A stretch of DNA of 64,000 bases from Oceanibaculum indicum P24 (GCF_000299935.1 NZ_AMRL01000008.1:78430-142429); one strand, 5' to 3'; shown: positions 26,878 to 36,342, counted from the stretch's first letter. The notes: a model not told the origin generated them from the letters alone. Program-made: numbers and translations.

Positions 26878-27403
26878 CACGATGACGGACACGCCGGTGC
26901 GCATCGCGCCGCTGCCAGCCGGGGGCAAGCTGATCCTGCGCGCCGACGCGGCGGACAAGAAGATCGCCGCTGCCGCGAAGAAGGCACTGGGCGTCGCCCT
27001 GCCGACCGAACCGCTGACCAGCACCGCCAGCGACAAGGCGACGGTGTGCTGGCTTGGCCCGGACGAGTGGCTGCTGCTCTGCACGGAAGAGGAGCGTGCA
27101 GCCCTGCAGGCCGCGCTGGAAACCGGGCTGGCCGGGCAGCATGCCGCCATCGTCGATGTCTCGGACGTCTATCTCGGATTCGATGTCGCCGGCGAGAAGG
27201 CGGCCGAGCTGCTGGCCAAGGGATGCAGCCTCGACCTGCATCCGACGGCCTTCGCGCAAGGCCACGTCGCGCGCACCACGCTGGCGAAGGCCGATATCAC
27301 GCTGCTGCGCAGCGCAGAGGGTTTCCGGCTCTATGTTCTGCGCTCCTTCGCCGACTATGCCGGCCTGTGGCTGGAAGATGCGGCGCGGGAATATGGCGGC
27401 TAA
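26870..27403 (+). CDS. soxG: Sarcosine oxidase subunit gamma
   Basis: The 177-residue protein resembles the truncated T-protein-like gamma subunit: C-W-L-G-P-D-E-W-L-L-L near residue 60, V-D-V-S-D near 100, and L-L-R-S-A-E-G-F-R-L-Y near 150. Its ATG overlaps the soxA stop, so translation is coupled. It is the last gene of the operon; its stop overlaps the convergent FkbM gene by four bases. Confidence 0.93.
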   Translation: MADTMTDTPVRIAPLPAGGKLILRADAADKKIAAAAKKALGVALPTEPLTSTASDKATVCWLGPDEWLLLCTEEERAALQAALETGLAGQHAAIVDVSDVYLGFDVAGEKAAELLAKGCSLDLHPTAFAQGHVARTTLAKADITLLRSAEGFRLYVLRSFADYAGLWLEDAAREYGG

Positions 27404-28305
27404 AGCGGCATATCCGAGGGGCTGAAGGGCGGCATGTCAGCGAGTGCGGCGGCATGGCGCGCGGCCTGATCTTCGGTCAGGTACAGCACGTTGGTCTCGG
27501 TTGAAGCACCGAAGATATTGTACCTGTCGCCGCGGAAATTATCCGGGTTGTAGGCCATCGCTTTAGCCGTCCAGCCGCGATAGCCCAGCGGGTGCAGCAC
27601 GGCCTCCACCGCCTCGGCCCTGCCCCTGGTTGTCGCCTCCACGAACAGGGCGGGATGCAGCCGTTCCAGCGTGCCGGCCATGCCGCGCAGCACCTCCGCC
27701 TCCATGCCCTCCGCATCGATCTTCACCAGGTCGAGCCGGTCAAGCGCCAGATCGTCGGCGCAGATCATCGGGATCGCCTCGAAGCTGCGGGTGGTGGATT
27801 GGACATCGCGGAAATGCACCGCCCCAAAATTGCCTGCCGCCGCATAATCGACGAGCGGCGGCAGGACGTGGTCTGTGCGGTCGCCGGCCAGCGCATTCAG
27901 GATCAACACCTGCGTGTGGCCGTTGGCCGCCACGCTGCCGGACAGGCAGGCATGGATGTAGCGCTGCGGCTCCACCGCAATCACCCGCCCCTCGCGCCCG
28001 ACCATCTTCGCAAAGGCAAGCGTGTGCGCGCCCAGATTGGCGCCAACCTCCAGAATCGTGCCGCCCGGCCCGACGAAATTTCCCATCAGGGCGATTTCCG
28101 ATTCCGCCCATTCGCCATAGCGCCGCAGCGATTCGCCGATGGTGGTGTCACTGCGTGGAATCAGCATCCAGCCATGCCGCGTCTCGATCACATCGACGGC
28201 CCCGGTATGCAGCGTCGTCGGCGGAAGGAGCGCCGGCGGTGGCGGAAAGAGCGTACGTTTGACCTTGCCCGCCAGGCGACGGGCCTGCCGGGCTAGGACG
28301 ATCAT
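27400..28305 (-). CDS. FkbM family methyltransferase
   Basis: The 301-residue protein has the SAM-binding E-V-G-A-N-L-G-A-H-T-L-A-F-A near residue 95, and the FkbM signature D-L-V-K-I-D-A-E-G-M-E-A-E-V-L near 190. These enzymes O-methylate sugars or polyketide hydroxyls. It lies 20 bases after the ABC ATPase gene on the same strand and is therefore the last gene of that transport operon. A functional link to amine transport is not obvious. Confidence 0.85.
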   Translation of the reverse strand: MIVLARQARRLAGKVKRTLFPPPPALLPPTTLHTGAVDVIETRHGWMLIPRSDTTIGESLRRYGEWAESEIALMGNFVGPGGTILEVGANLGAHTLAFAKMVGREGRVIAVEPQRYIHACLSGSVAANGHTQVLILNALAGDRTDHVLPPLVDYAAAGNFGAVHFRDVQSTTRSFEAIPMICADDLALDRLDLVKIDAEGMEAEVLRGMAGTLERLHPALFVEATTRGRAEAVEAVLHPLGYRGWTAKAMAYNPDNFRGDRYNIFGASTETNVLYLTEDQAARHAAALADMPPFSPSDMPL

Positions 28306-28325
28306 GGGAGAGTCCGTTCGCTGGG

Positions 28326-29420
28326 TTATTCAGGCAGCACTACTATGGCGTCATCCCGCCAGGAGAGCCAGACCGGAGTACCGTCATCCAGATCCTCGCG
28401 CACCGTTCGCTCGACATTCTGCGCCGACACGGCAACCGGTGCGGCCATGCCCGGCAGCCGCACATAGAACTGGCTGCGGTCACCCAGATAAGCCGAGGTG
28501 GCGATGTTGCCCTGCACGGCGGGCAGGTTTTCCAGCGGCTTGTCCGTCGTCAGCGCCAGCTTCTCCGGCCGGATCGCGGCGATGGCCCGGCCATTCACGG
28601 CGAAGCCCGGCAGCGGCGCGCGGATCGTGCCCAGCCCCTCCGCCTCCAGCACCAGCCGGTCGGTCTCCTGTCCGCGCGGCGAGGCCATGAAGAAATTCAT
28701 GCTGCCGATGAAGTCAGCCACCATACGGCAGTTCGGCGCTTCGTATAGCTCGCGCGGGGTCGCCACCTGCATGACCTTACCCTCGGACATGACGGCGACC
28801 CGGCAGGACATGGTCAGCGCCTCCTCCTGATCGTGGGTCACGAACACGAAGGTGATGCCGACCTCGTCCTGGATTTGCCGCAGCTCCAGCTGCATCTTCT
28901 CGCGCAGCTTCTTGTCCAGCGCGCCCAGCGGCTCGTCCAGCAGCAGCACCTTCGGGCGTTTGATGAGGGCACGCGCCAGCGCCACGCGCTGTCGCTGCCC
29001 GCCCGACAGCTCGTTGGACCGCCGGTCGCCATAGCCGGCCAGATTGATCATCTCCAGCGCCTCGGCCACCTTGCGGTCCAGTTCCGCCTTCGGCAGCCGG
29101 TCCTTGCGCAGTCCGTAGGCGATGTTGTCGCGCACGGTAAGGTGCGGAAAGATCGCGTAGCTCTGGAACACCATGTTGGTCGGGCGGCGGTTCGGCGGCA
29201 CCACCGTCATGTCCTGCCCGTCGATCAGGATGCGCCCCTCGGTCGGCGTCTCGAAGCCGGCGATCATGCGCAGCAGCGTGGTCTTGCCGCAGCCCGACGC
29301 GCCGAGCAGCGAGAAGAACTCGCCGCGCTGGATCGCCAGATCGACGCCGTCCACTGCGGTGAACCCGCCGAAGCGCTTGTAGATGCCCTGGATATCGATG
29401 AAGGATTCGTCTGTGCTCAT
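28326..29420 (-). CDS. ABC transporter ATPase, PotA/spermidine-putrescine type
   Basis: The 364-residue protein has Walker A G-A-S-G-C-G-K-T-T, Q-loop V-F-Q-S-Y, signature L-S-G-G-Q-R-Q-R-V, Walker B L-L-L-D-E-P and the switch His in V-T-H-D-Q-E-E-A. A C-terminal TOBE domain of about 110 residues follows, as in PotA/FbpC importers. It energises the two permeases just upstream. Given the BetI-like regulator and the facing sarcosine oxidase genes, the substrate may be choline, betaine or a methylated amine rather than a polyamine. Confidence 0.88.
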   Translation of the reverse strand: MSTDESFIDIQGIYKRFGGFTAVDGVDLAIQRGEFFSLLGASGCGKTTLLRMIAGFETPTEGRILIDGQDMTVVPPNRRPTNMVFQSYAIFPHLTVRDNIAYGLRKDRLPKAELDRKVAEALEMINLAGYGDRRSNELSGGQRQRVALARALIKRPKVLLLDEPLGALDKKLREKMQLELRQIQDEVGITFVFVTHDQEEALTMSCRVAVMSEGKVMQVATPRELYEAPNCRMVADFIGSMNFFMASPRGQETDRLVLEAEGLGTIRAPLPGFAVNGRAIAAIRPEKLALTTDKPLENLPAVQGNIATSAYLGDRSQFYVRLPGMAAPVAVSAQNVERTVREDLDDGTPVWLSWRDDAIVVLPE

Positions 29421-29430
29421 GGCGATCCCA

Positions 29431-30246
29431 TCATAAATCGGGTTGCTTGTCGGGTTGCACGCCGCGCCGCCGCAGCCATTCCGCCAGCACGATCAGCAGG
29501 GCAGAGCCCAGCAGGATCAGCGTGCCCAGCGCCAGCACGCCGGGCAGGCGCTGCGGGAAGCGCAACTGGCTGAAGATATAGAGCGGCAGCGTCGGTTCGG
29601 TGCCCGACAGGAAGAAGGCAATGATGAATTCGTCGAAGCTGATGGTGAAGGACAGCAGCAGGCTGGCGACAATGCCCGGAAACACGATGGGGAAAGTCAC
29701 CCGCCAGAAGGTCATCCAGGCGCTTTCGCCCAGATCCATCGAGGCCTCCTCCAGGCTGCGGTCGAAGCCCTCGAAGCGTGACATCAGCACGCCGGTGGCA
29801 AACGGCACGCACAGCAGCACATGGCCAGCGGCGACGGTCAGCAGCGAGAGGCTGAGGCCCAGCCGGTTCACCAGGATCAGCAGCGAGATACCGAGGATGA
29901 TCTCCGGGATCACCAGCGGCAGCATGACCAGCCCGAACAGCGGCCGCTGCAGCGGGAAGCGATAGCGGGTTACCGCCTTGGCCGCCAGGATGCCCAGCAA
30001 AGTGCTGGCGACGGCAGTGAAGATGGCGACCTTCAGGCTGGCCGCCAGCGCATCGAACATGCGCGGGGTTTCCGCTAGCTGCGCATACCATTGCGTGGTG
30101 AAGCCCTTCAGCGGAAAGGCGACGAAGATCGAATCATTGAAGGAGAAGATTGGCAGCACGAAGATCGGCACATAGAGGAAGGCCAGATACAGGCCGGCAT
30201 AGACCATGCGCAGCCGCTGCCCACTATCGCGCGTTGCCCCGCTCAT
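29431..30246 (-). CDS. ABC transporter permease, PotC type
   Basis: The 271-residue protein has six predicted membrane helices. The EAA loop (S-L-E-E-A-S-M-D-L-G-E-S) that contacts the ATPase lies near residue 165. Its start overlaps the PotB-type permease stop by four bases, and it ends ten bases before the ATPase gene, so the three are one transcript. Confidence 0.88.
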   Translation of the reverse strand: MSGATRDSGQRLRMVYAGLYLAFLYVPIFVLPIFSFNDSIFVAFPLKGFTTQWYAQLAETPRMFDALAASLKVAIFTAVASTLLGILAAKAVTRYRFPLQRPLFGLVMLPLVIPEIILGISLLILVNRLGLSLSLLTVAAGHVLLCVPFATGVLMSRFEGFDRSLEEASMDLGESAWMTFWRVTFPIVFPGIVASLLLSFTISFDEFIIAFFLSGTEPTLPLYIFSQLRFPQRLPGVLALGTLILLGSALLIVLAEWLRRRGVQPDKQPDL

Positions 30247-31148
30247 TTGATGCTCGCCACGCCGCGTTTCGATAGCCAGATCGTCAGGCAGGCAATCGCA
30301 GTCACTCCCAGCATGGTGGTGATCGCCAGCGCCGAGCCCAGCGGCCAGTTATTCGCCTTGCCGAACTGCGCCTGGATGATGTTGGCGATCATCACGCCAC
30401 CGGTGCCGCCTACCATGGTCGGCGTCACATAGTCACCGACCGTCGGGATGAAGATCAGCACCGAGGCGGCGATCACGCCGGGCATGGAGAGCGGCAGCGT
30501 CACCCGGAAGAAGCGCCGGACCGGCCCGTCGCCCAGATCCGTCGCGGCCTCCAGAAGCGTGCGGTCGATTTTCTCCAGCGAGACATAGATCGGCAGGATG
30601 GCGAAGGCCGCCCAGGCATGGGCCAGCGTCACGATGACGGCGAAGGGATTGTAGAGCAGGAACTGCAGCGGCTCCGAGATCAGCCCCAGCGACATCAGCC
30701 CGGAATTGATGACGCCGTTATAGCCGAGGATGACCTTCCAGGAGAACACGCGCAGCAGATAGCTGGTCCAGAAGGGCAGCGTCAGCAAGATCAGCCAGAG
30801 CAGCTTGTGGCGCTTCACGTCGAAGGCGACGAAATAGGCGATGGGATAGGCCAGCAGCACGGTGACCAGCGTCACCATCGCGGAAATACCGACCGAGCGC
30901 AGGAACAGGATGCGGTAAATCTCGCGGCTGAACACATCCTGGTAATTCTTCAGCGTGAAGCTGGTATCCAGCGTCACATAGCTCTGCGACCAGAAGCTGT
31001 AGGCCACCATCAGAGCCAGCGGCACCGCCATCGCCGCCACCACCACGAACAGGGTGGGAGACAGCAGCGTGAAGCCGCGCAACGCCTCGCTGCGCGCCCA
31101 GAGGAGCCGTGCGCCGCCCTGAAAGCCGGCCGTCATGGGGTCGCTCAA
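30243..31148 (-). CDS. ABC transporter permease, PotB type
   Basis: The 301-residue protein has six predicted membrane helices and the EAA loop T-L-L-E-A-A-T-D-L-G-D-G near residue 195. It is the first membrane component of the operon. The regulator gene lies 156 bases upstream on the same strand. Confidence 0.88.
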   Translation of the reverse strand: MSDPMTAGFQGGARLLWARSEALRGFTLLSPTLFVVVAAMAVPLALMVAYSFWSQSYVTLDTSFTLKNYQDVFSREIYRILFLRSVGISAMVTLVTVLLAYPIAYFVAFDVKRHKLLWLILLTLPFWTSYLLRVFSWKVILGYNGVINSGLMSLGLISEPLQFLLYNPFAVIVTLAHAWAAFAILPIYVSLEKIDRTLLEAATDLGDGPVRRFFRVTLPLSMPGVIAASVLIFIPTVGDYVTPTMVGGTGGVMIANIIQAQFGKANNWPLGSALAITTMLGVTAIACLTIWLSKRGVASIK

Positions 31149-31270
31149 CCGCGCCTTCTCCCTCGGTTCGGTCCGCTCATGCCGAATGACGCCCCCCGGA
31201 TATCACTGCTGACATCTCATGAATTCCGGCCATCTGGCGCAGCCGGTAATCCCGCCTTCTATCTATTCGG

Positions 31271-31304
31271 AAAAAGCCCGGTTTCGCAAGTGCGGCAAGG
31301 CCGG
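31271..31304 (-). terminator. Weak candidate terminator after the BetI-like gene
   Basis: On the minus strand CCGG...CCGG arms with an internal CGC/GCG pairing are followed by TTTTT, directly after the regulator stop at 31305. The stem is imperfect, so partial read-through into the permease genes is possible. Confidence 0.35.
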
Positions 31305-32030
31305 TCAGGCTGCTGGAACAGCTGCCCCGGTGCTGGGAAAATGCCGCGGGAACATCCCGGTCAGGAAGGCCATGCACACCCGCCGTGCGCCATTGCGGTC
31401 GAACCGCGTCGGGGTCAGCAGCAAATCCAGCCACAGCCCGTCGGTCAGCGCCATCAGGCCGGTGGCGACATCCTCCGCCTCGACCGTCTCATAGCCGCCC
31501 TGCACCACCAGTTCGGCGCACAGCGCCTGCACCGTCTCCAGCAGCTCGCGGTCCTGGCGCTCGCACACATCCAGATAGGTCGGGCGCGACCGCGCCTCGC
31601 CCCAGAAGGCGTACCAGACGGCGATCTTCTTGCGGTTGCAGACGGTGGGATGGAATTCCGCGTCGATGATGGCGCTCAGCCGCGCGGCGGGATCGCTGCC
31701 CGCCTTCTCCACCGCCGCCTTCCAAAAGCCGGTATATTCGTCGGCCAGATGGGTGAGCGTCTCCACCAGCAGCGCATCCTTGCTGGTGAAGTGGAAATTC
31801 ACGATGCCGCGCGACAGGCCAGCCCCCTCGGACACCTTGGCCAGCGTGGTGTCGGCGAATCCGGAATGGGCGATGGAATCGATGGTGGCCTCGATAAGCT
31901 TCAGCCGGGTCGCCTCCTTGGCGGCGGCGCGCTGCGTGCCGGGGCGCTGGGTCCGGCCGGAATTCTGTGGCGCGGTCAGGGATTTCGGCGGCCGTCCCCG
32001 CCGGGCCGTGGAACGCGGCGCTGACACCAT
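31305..32030 (-). CDS. BetI-like TetR-family regulator
   Basis: The 241-residue protein has an Arg/Pro-rich N-terminal tail of about 38 residues, then a TetR HTH with F-A-D-T-T-L-A-K-V-S-E-G-A-G-L-S-R-G-I-V-N-F-H-F. The N-F-H-F ending and the following ligand domain (W-Y-A-F-W-G-E-A) are those of BetI, the choline-responsive repressor. No betA or betB is in this window. It lies between the binding-protein gene and the permease genes of the Pot-like system and probably controls them. GAGGGG precedes the ATG. Confidence 0.85.
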   Translation of the reverse strand: MVSAPRSTARRGRPPKSLTAPQNSGRTQRPGTQRAAAKEATRLKLIEATIDSIAHSGFADTTLAKVSEGAGLSRGIVNFHFTSKDALLVETLTHLADEYTGFWKAAVEKAGSDPAARLSAIIDAEFHPTVCNRKKIAVWYAFWGEARSRPTYLDVCERQDRELLETVQALCAELVVQGGYETVEAEDVATGLMALTDGLWLDLLLTPTRFDRNGARRVCMAFLTGMFPRHFPSTGAAVPAA

Positions 32031-32106
32031 TTCCCCTCGTACCTCCGTCCCTCCGATGTGGCGGTATGTTTCGCGTAAAGCGGCGCGAAAATCCAGCGCG
32101 AAACGG

Positions 32107-32139
32107 AAAAGGGCGGCACCGTGCCCGACGGCGCCACCC
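32107..32139 (-). terminator. Rho-independent terminator after the PotD-like gene
   Basis: On the minus strand a 12-bp stem (32128-32139 with 32111-32122, two G-U pairs) with a five-base loop is followed by TTTT. It starts 20 bases after the binding-protein stop and separates that gene from the downstream regulator. Confidence 0.8.
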
Positions 32140-32159
32140 TCCTCCGGACCTTCAGACGA

Positions 32160-33251
32160 TCAGCGGCCCGAAAGCGCGCGGATTTCCTGCCACATGGCGA
32201 CCAGCTTGTCCTTCTCCGGGATCGCCTGCTGGAAGAAACCGCTGGCGAGGAAGGCATCCACGTCCTCCGGCAGTTCGGCTGCTTCGCGCACCGCCGGATC
32301 GATCGCCTTCAGCGCCTTGGTGTTGGCCGGGCCATAGCCCATCTCCTTCACCAGGAAGTCGGTCGCTACTTCGGAGTTGTTCGAGTCGATCAGCGTCAGC
32401 GCCTTGCCGACATCCTTGGTTTCCTTGTGCATGACGAAACCGCAGACGAAGGTCATGACGCCGCTCTTCGGCCGCAGGAACTTAACCGGCAGGTTTTCCG
32501 CCTTCATCTCGGTGTAGTGGTCGTTCCAGGTGATGGCGGCCACCACCTCGCCCGAGGCCACGGCCTGGGTCAGCGTCGTCGAATCGCTGGTGACCAGCCG
32601 CAGATTGTCGGCCAGCTTCGCCAGATGGTCGCGCAGCTTCTTCTCGTTGGCCGGTGTCAGCTTCTCATAGGGGTTGATGCCCAGATGCAGGGCGGCCATC
32701 GCCACCGTATCGTCCACGCCTTCAAGGGCGGCGACCCGGCCCTTGTATTTCGGGTCCCACAGGATGTCCCAGCTCTGCTTCTCGGCATATTCCGGCGCCA
32801 GGTCCGTGCGGATGGTGACCGAGGTGATGCCCCAATATTGCGGCACGAACCAGACCTTGCTGCCCTCGGCCGCCATGCCGGTGATCTTGCGCAGCGGCGG
32901 GGCAATGCTATCCCAGGTGGACAGCTTCGCGGTGTCGATGGGCTGGATCAGCCCGGCATCGCGCCAGCGCGGCACCTCATAGGTGCAGGGCGCCATGACG
33001 TCCGGCTTGAAGCCCGCCATCATCTTGGCGAAGGCCTCGTCCTCATCGGCGAACAGCGCGGATTCCGGCTGCTTGCCGTACTTCTTGGCATATTCCTCGA
33101 AGAAGGCCGGCTCGGCCAGATTCTCCCAGGTGAACAGCATCGCCTCGGCCGCTTTTGCCGGCTGTGCCTGACCGGCGACCAGCAGGAAGGCGCTGGCGAC
33201 GGCGCCGGAAAGCAGCGCCCGGCTGAATGTCTTGGATCGGTGCATGAACAT
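32160..33251 (-). CDS. Periplasmic substrate-binding protein, PotD/PotF type
   Basis: The 363-residue protein has a signal peptide of about 34 residues ending Q-P-A-K-A-A, followed by the PotD-like fold: F-T-W-E-N-L-A, D-V-M-A-P-C-T-Y-E, W-F-V-P-Q-Y-W-G-I-T-S and T-W-N-D-H-Y. Aromatic residues in these loops are typical of binding sites for amine or quaternary ammonium cations. It belongs to the permease and ATPase genes downstream, but a terminator allows it to be made in excess. GGAG precedes the first ATG (33251); ATG 33245 is an alternative. Confidence 0.85.
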   Translation of the reverse strand: MFMHRSKTFSRALLSGAVASAFLLVAGQAQPAKAAEAMLFTWENLAEPAFFEEYAKKYGKQPESALFADEDEAFAKMMAGFKPDVMAPCTYEVPRWRDAGLIQPIDTAKLSTWDSIAPPLRKITGMAAEGSKVWFVPQYWGITSVTIRTDLAPEYAEKQSWDILWDPKYKGRVAALEGVDDTVAMAALHLGINPYEKLTPANEKKLRDHLAKLADNLRLVTSDSTTLTQAVASGEVVAAITWNDHYTEMKAENLPVKFLRPKSGVMTFVCGFVMHKETKDVGKALTLIDSNNSEVATDFLVKEMGYGPANTKALKAIDPAVREAAELPEDVDAFLASGFFQQAIPEKDKLVAMWQEIRALSGR

Positions 33252-33411
33252 CTCGTCTCCCTGGATCGTGCGGGTTGATCGGCAGTCGTTTCGTCAGACA
33301 GCGGTGGCGATCAATTATCCTTTTGCACGATCCTATATCGGGCGCGTTCCCTCGCCAACGGGCATCAGCAGGCGCCGATGCCCCTTGGCAAAACCTGGCG
33401 AAACGACGAGA

Positions 33412-34221
33412 TCAGATGAACAGCTTGCGCAGGCGCTGCGAGACCACGTCCAGCAGGCTGACCGAGACGATGATGATGATCATGACGGCACAGGTCTGGG
33501 CAAAGTAGAAGCCGCGGATCACCTCCCACAGCACCACGCCGATGCCGCCCGCGCCGACCATGCCGACCACGGTGGCCGAGCGGACATTCGATTCGAAGCG
33601 GTACAGCGCATAGGAAATCCACAGCGGCAACACCTGCGGGATCACGCCGAATACGATTTCCTGAATGACATTGGCGCCGGTCGCGCGGATACCCTCCACC
33701 GGGCGCGGGTCGATGGCCTCTACCGCCTCGGAGAACAGCTTGGCCAGCACGCCGGTGGTGTGGATGAACAGCGCCAGAACCCCGGCGAACGGGCCGAGGC
33801 CGACCGCGACCACGAACAGCATGGCGAAGACCATCTCGTTGATCGCGCGCAGCATGTCCATCAGGCGTCGCACCGGCTGGTTGATCCACCAGGGGGCGAT
33901 GTTCTCGGACGCCAGCAGCGCAAAGGGAACGGCGGCGACGATCGACAGCACCGTGCCCCACAGCGCGATCTGGATCGTGATCAGCATCTCCTCGACATAG
34001 AATTCCCACTGCCGGAAATCCGGCGGAAAGAAATCCTGCGCGAAGGTCGCCATGTTCCCGGCGTCGCGGATCAGGTCCAGCGGACGCATCTCCGCCCCTT
34101 CCCAGGACCAGATCAGCACGGCCAGGAACAGACCCCAGCCAAGATAGCTCAGCAGCGATTTCTTCAGGTCGCGGGGCGGCAGCTCCAGCGCGCCATCGGC
34201 AGCGCCTGTCCGGGTCGTCAT
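33412..34221 (-). CDS. phnE: Phosphonate ABC transporter permease PhnE
   Basis: The 269-residue protein has about six membrane helices, with the PhnE-like cytoplasmic segment [16 protein letters not shown] and the [21 protein letters not shown] motif. The start at 34221 is chosen because AAGGAG ends seven bases upstream; an ATG at 34227 touches that same AAGGAG and cannot use it. Only one phnE is present. A terminator-like hairpin lies between phnD and this gene. Confidence 0.92.
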   Translation of the reverse strand: MTTRTGAADGALELPPRDLKKSLLSYLGWGLFLAVLIWSWEGAEMRPLDLIRDAGNMATFAQDFFPPDFRQWEFYVEEMLITIQIALWGTVLSIVAAVPFALLASENIAPWWINQPVRRLMDMLRAINEMVFAMLFVVAVGLGPFAGVLALFIHTTGVLAKLFSEAVEAIDPRPVEGIRATGANVIQEIVFGVIPQVLPLWISYALYRFESNVRSATVVGMVGAGGIGVVLWEVIRGFYFAQTCAVMIIIIVSVSLLDVVSQRLRKLFI

Positions 34222-34290
34222 GGCCATCTCCTTGGTGGAGGCAATGGATTTGGGGCGGCGGAAGTGAGTCATGGCAGAAAGGCTGGGCTT

Positions 34291-34328
34291 AAAAACCGAG
34301 GCCGGCGCGGTTTCCCGGCGCCGGCCTC
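34291..34328 (-). terminator. Intrinsic terminator / attenuator between phnD and phnE
   Basis: On the minus strand a perfect 11-bp stem (34318-34328 with 34298-34308) with a nine-base loop is followed by GGTTTTT, starting 16 bases after the phnD stop. It would lower phnE mRNA relative to phnCD. Confidence 0.82.
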
Positions 34329-34343
34329 CAGTCGTTGCGGACC

Positions 34344-35327
34344 TTAGTTGGTCTTCATCTTCTTGTTCAGCGCGTCGAGCTGGGCGTTGATCTCGCCGAG
34401 CTTCTGCTGCTTCTCGGCCGCCGCCATCTTGTCGTCATTCTCGATCCGAGTCTTGGAGCGGAACAGCTCAAGCTGGCGGATCGGGATCAGCTGATCGTTG
34501 CTGCTCTCACGGAACGGCGCCCAGGACAGGCCGGCCAGCACCTTCTTCTCAGCTTCGACGTTCGGGCCCTTCACGCCATAATCCATGAAGAAAGCCTTGA
34601 TCTTGCTCTTGGCCTCGGCCGGCAGGTCGGCGCGCCAGACAATCGGGTCGGACGGGATCAGCGGGGAGCGCCAGATCTCCTTGATCTGGGCATACTTCTC
34701 CGGGAAGTTCTGCTTGATCCGGTCCATGCTCTCGGTGTTGTTGGTCGCGATATCGACCTGGCGGTTGGCAACGGCCAGCGCATTGGTCTCATGGTTGGCG
34801 GTGACCATGCGCTTGAAATGCTGCTTGGCATCGATGCCGTTCAGCGCGAACACATAGTAGCTCGGCACCAGGAAGCCGGAGGTCGAGTTGGGATCGCCAT
34901 TGCCGAAGGTGTAGTCCTTGCCGTTCTCGACCACGGCCTTCAGATCGTTGACCGGCACGTCCTTGTGCGCAATCAGCAGCGAGTAGTAGCCGGCGCTGCC
35001 ATCGGCGGCGACGGTCTGCACGAAGATCTCGCCATTGGCGCGGTCCACGGCTTCCATGGCCGACTTGTTGCCGTACCAGGCGACATCGACCTTCTTGAAG
35101 CGCATGCCCTCGATGATGCCGGCATAGTCCGGCGCGAAATAGGCATTCACCTTCATGCCCAGCTTCTTCTCCATGTCGGAGAGGAAGGGCTGCCAGACAG
35201 TCTTCAGATTCTGCGAGGATTCGGTCGAGATGATGCCGAAGTTCAGCTCCTTCATCTCGGCCGCCTGCGCACCGGCGGTCAGCGCGGTCATCGCGACCAC
35301 GGCACCCGCAAGCATTTTGCGAAGCAT
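34344..35327 (-). CDS. phnD: Phosphonate-binding periplasmic protein PhnD
   Basis: The 327-residue protein has a signal peptide of about 22 residues ending G-A-Q-A-A. The PhnD fold follows: F-G-I-I-S-T-E-S near the start, [13 protein letters not shown] and [13 protein letters not shown], where Tyr, Ser and Thr side chains hold the phosphonate. AGGAGGT in front of ATG 35327 sets the start; the longer frame to 35396 lacks a ribosome site. It lies 78 bases after phnC. Confidence 0.94.
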   Translation of the reverse strand: MLRKMLAGAVVAMTALTAGAQAAEMKELNFGIISTESSQNLKTVWQPFLSDMEKKLGMKVNAYFAPDYAGIIEGMRFKKVDVAWYGNKSAMEAVDRANGEIFVQTVAADGSAGYYSLLIAHKDVPVNDLKAVVENGKDYTFGNGDPNSTSGFLVPSYYVFALNGIDAKQHFKRMVTANHETNALAVANRQVDIATNNTESMDRIKQNFPEKYAQIKEIWRSPLIPSDPIVWRADLPAEAKSKIKAFFMDYGVKGPNVEAEKKVLAGLSWAPFRESSNDQLIPIRQLELFRSKTRIENDDKMAAAEKQQKLGEINAQLDALNKKMKTN

Positions 35328-35405
35328 TCCACTACCTCCTGATTTCGTCACCGGAAAGTCCCGGTCTTTCGCGCCCTTCCCCCGAAGGTCACGCAACAGC
35401 CGCCG

Positions 35406-36266
35406 TCAGTGCGCGGCCACCAGGGCCGGGGAAGCCGCGACGGGCTCCGGCCTCTGATTCCTGATGAAGTCGCCGAGGATCAGCTCCTCGCTGTCGGCGC
35501 CGTAAAGCTCGCGCAGGAAGTCCGGCGTCAGCGCCTCGCTCGGCCCGTCATAGATGATCTCGCCGGCCCGCATGGCGACGGTGCGCGGGCAGTAGCGCAG
35601 CGCGTAATCCACCTGATGCAGGGACACGACGACGGTGATGCCGTCCTCGCGGTTGATGGTGGCCAGGATTTCCATGACACGGCGCGCCGATTCCGGGTCC
35701 AGCGAGGCGATGGGCTCGTCCGCCAGCACGACCTCCGCCTGCTGCACCAGCGCGCGGGCAATGGCGGCGCGCTGCTGCTGGCCGCCCGACAGGGTGGAGG
35801 CGCGCTGCGCCACATATTGGTCCATGCCGACGCGCGCCAGCGCCTGCATCGCCATCAGCTTCTCGTCGCGGGTAAACAGGCCGAGCGTGCCGCGCCAGGC
35901 CGGGATGCGGCCCAGCACGCCGGTGACCACATTGGTCAGTACCGACAGCCGGTTCACCAGATTGAACTGCTGGAAGACGAAGCCTATATGCGCGCGGATG
36001 CGGCGGACGTCGCGGGATACCGCGCCACCCGACTGCACCGTCTCGCCCAGGATGCGGACCTCGCCCTTGCCGCCCTGGCCCTTGCCACTGGCCGGATCGC
36101 CACCAACCAGCCCGGCGACATGGCGCAGCAGGGTGGACTTGCCGGAGCCGGAAGCGCCGATCAACGCCACCATCTCGCCCTTCTGGACAAGCAGCGACAC
36201 GTCGTTCAGGGCGCGCGTTTGCCCGAAAGTCTTGCTGAGGCCGGAAACCGTGATCGCGGTTGACAT
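35406..36266 (-). CDS. phnC: Phosphonate ABC transporter ATPase PhnC
   Basis: The 286-residue ATPase has Walker [11 protein letters not shown]-loop F-V-F-Q-Q-F-N-L, signature L-S-G-G-Q-Q-Q-R-A and Walker B V-L-A-D-E-P. It shows the family S-L-D-P-E-S-A segment and the C-terminal D-G-P-S motif region. It is the first gene of phnCDE. Upstream, three 11-base-spaced repeats form a candidate Pho box, so phosphate limitation is the likely inducer. Confidence 0.94.
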   Translation of the reverse strand: MSTAITVSGLSKTFGQTRALNDVSLLVQKGEMVALIGASGSGKSTLLRHVAGLVGGDPASGKGQGGKGEVRILGETVQSGGAVSRDVRRIRAHIGFVFQQFNLVNRLSVLTNVVTGVLGRIPAWRGTLGLFTRDEKLMAMQALARVGMDQYVAQRASTLSGGQQQRAAIARALVQQAEVVLADEPIASLDPESARRVMEILATINREDGITVVVSLHQVDYALRYCPRTVAMRAGEIIYDGPSEALTPDFLRELYGADSEELILGDFIRNQRPEPVAASPALVAAH

Positions 36267-36314
36267 ACCATCCCCGTCAGTGGTGCGGATCGGTGTCCGG
36301 TGTATCAGCCGCCC

Positions 36315-36342
36315 GTTACGGTTCGGTGACGCTTACTTGACG
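36315..36342 (-). promoter_or_regulatory. Candidate Pho box (three 11-base repeats) upstream of phnC
   Basis: On the minus strand CGTCAA, CGTCAC and CGTAAC occur with an exact 11-base period (ending at 36342, 36331 and 36320 on the plus strand). PhoB sites are direct repeats of this type (TGTCA with an 11-base period). The last repeat is about 50 bases before the phnC start, where a -35 region would be expected. Confidence 0.65.

Noticed and set aside
23815..27150. A very long open frame on the minus strand opposite soxA (over 1100 codons), and similar ones at 329-2638 (minus) and 50943-53381 (plus)
   Set aside because: They lie exactly opposite clear genes in high-GC DNA, their translations are rich in His, Arg, Gln and Asp with no recognisable domain, and they have no ribosome sites. 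They arise from codon bias of the real genes.
22311..27403. Sulfur-oxidation (Sox) operon, because of the gene names
   Set aside because: The proteins are flavin, folate and zinc subunits of sarcosine oxidase. No thiosulfate-oxidising cytochrome or SoxYZ motif is present.
33360..33384. Hairpin GGGCATC...GATGCCC after phnE as a terminator
   Set aside because: Only seven base pairs, a long loop and no T-run on the minus strand. It is too weak to call.
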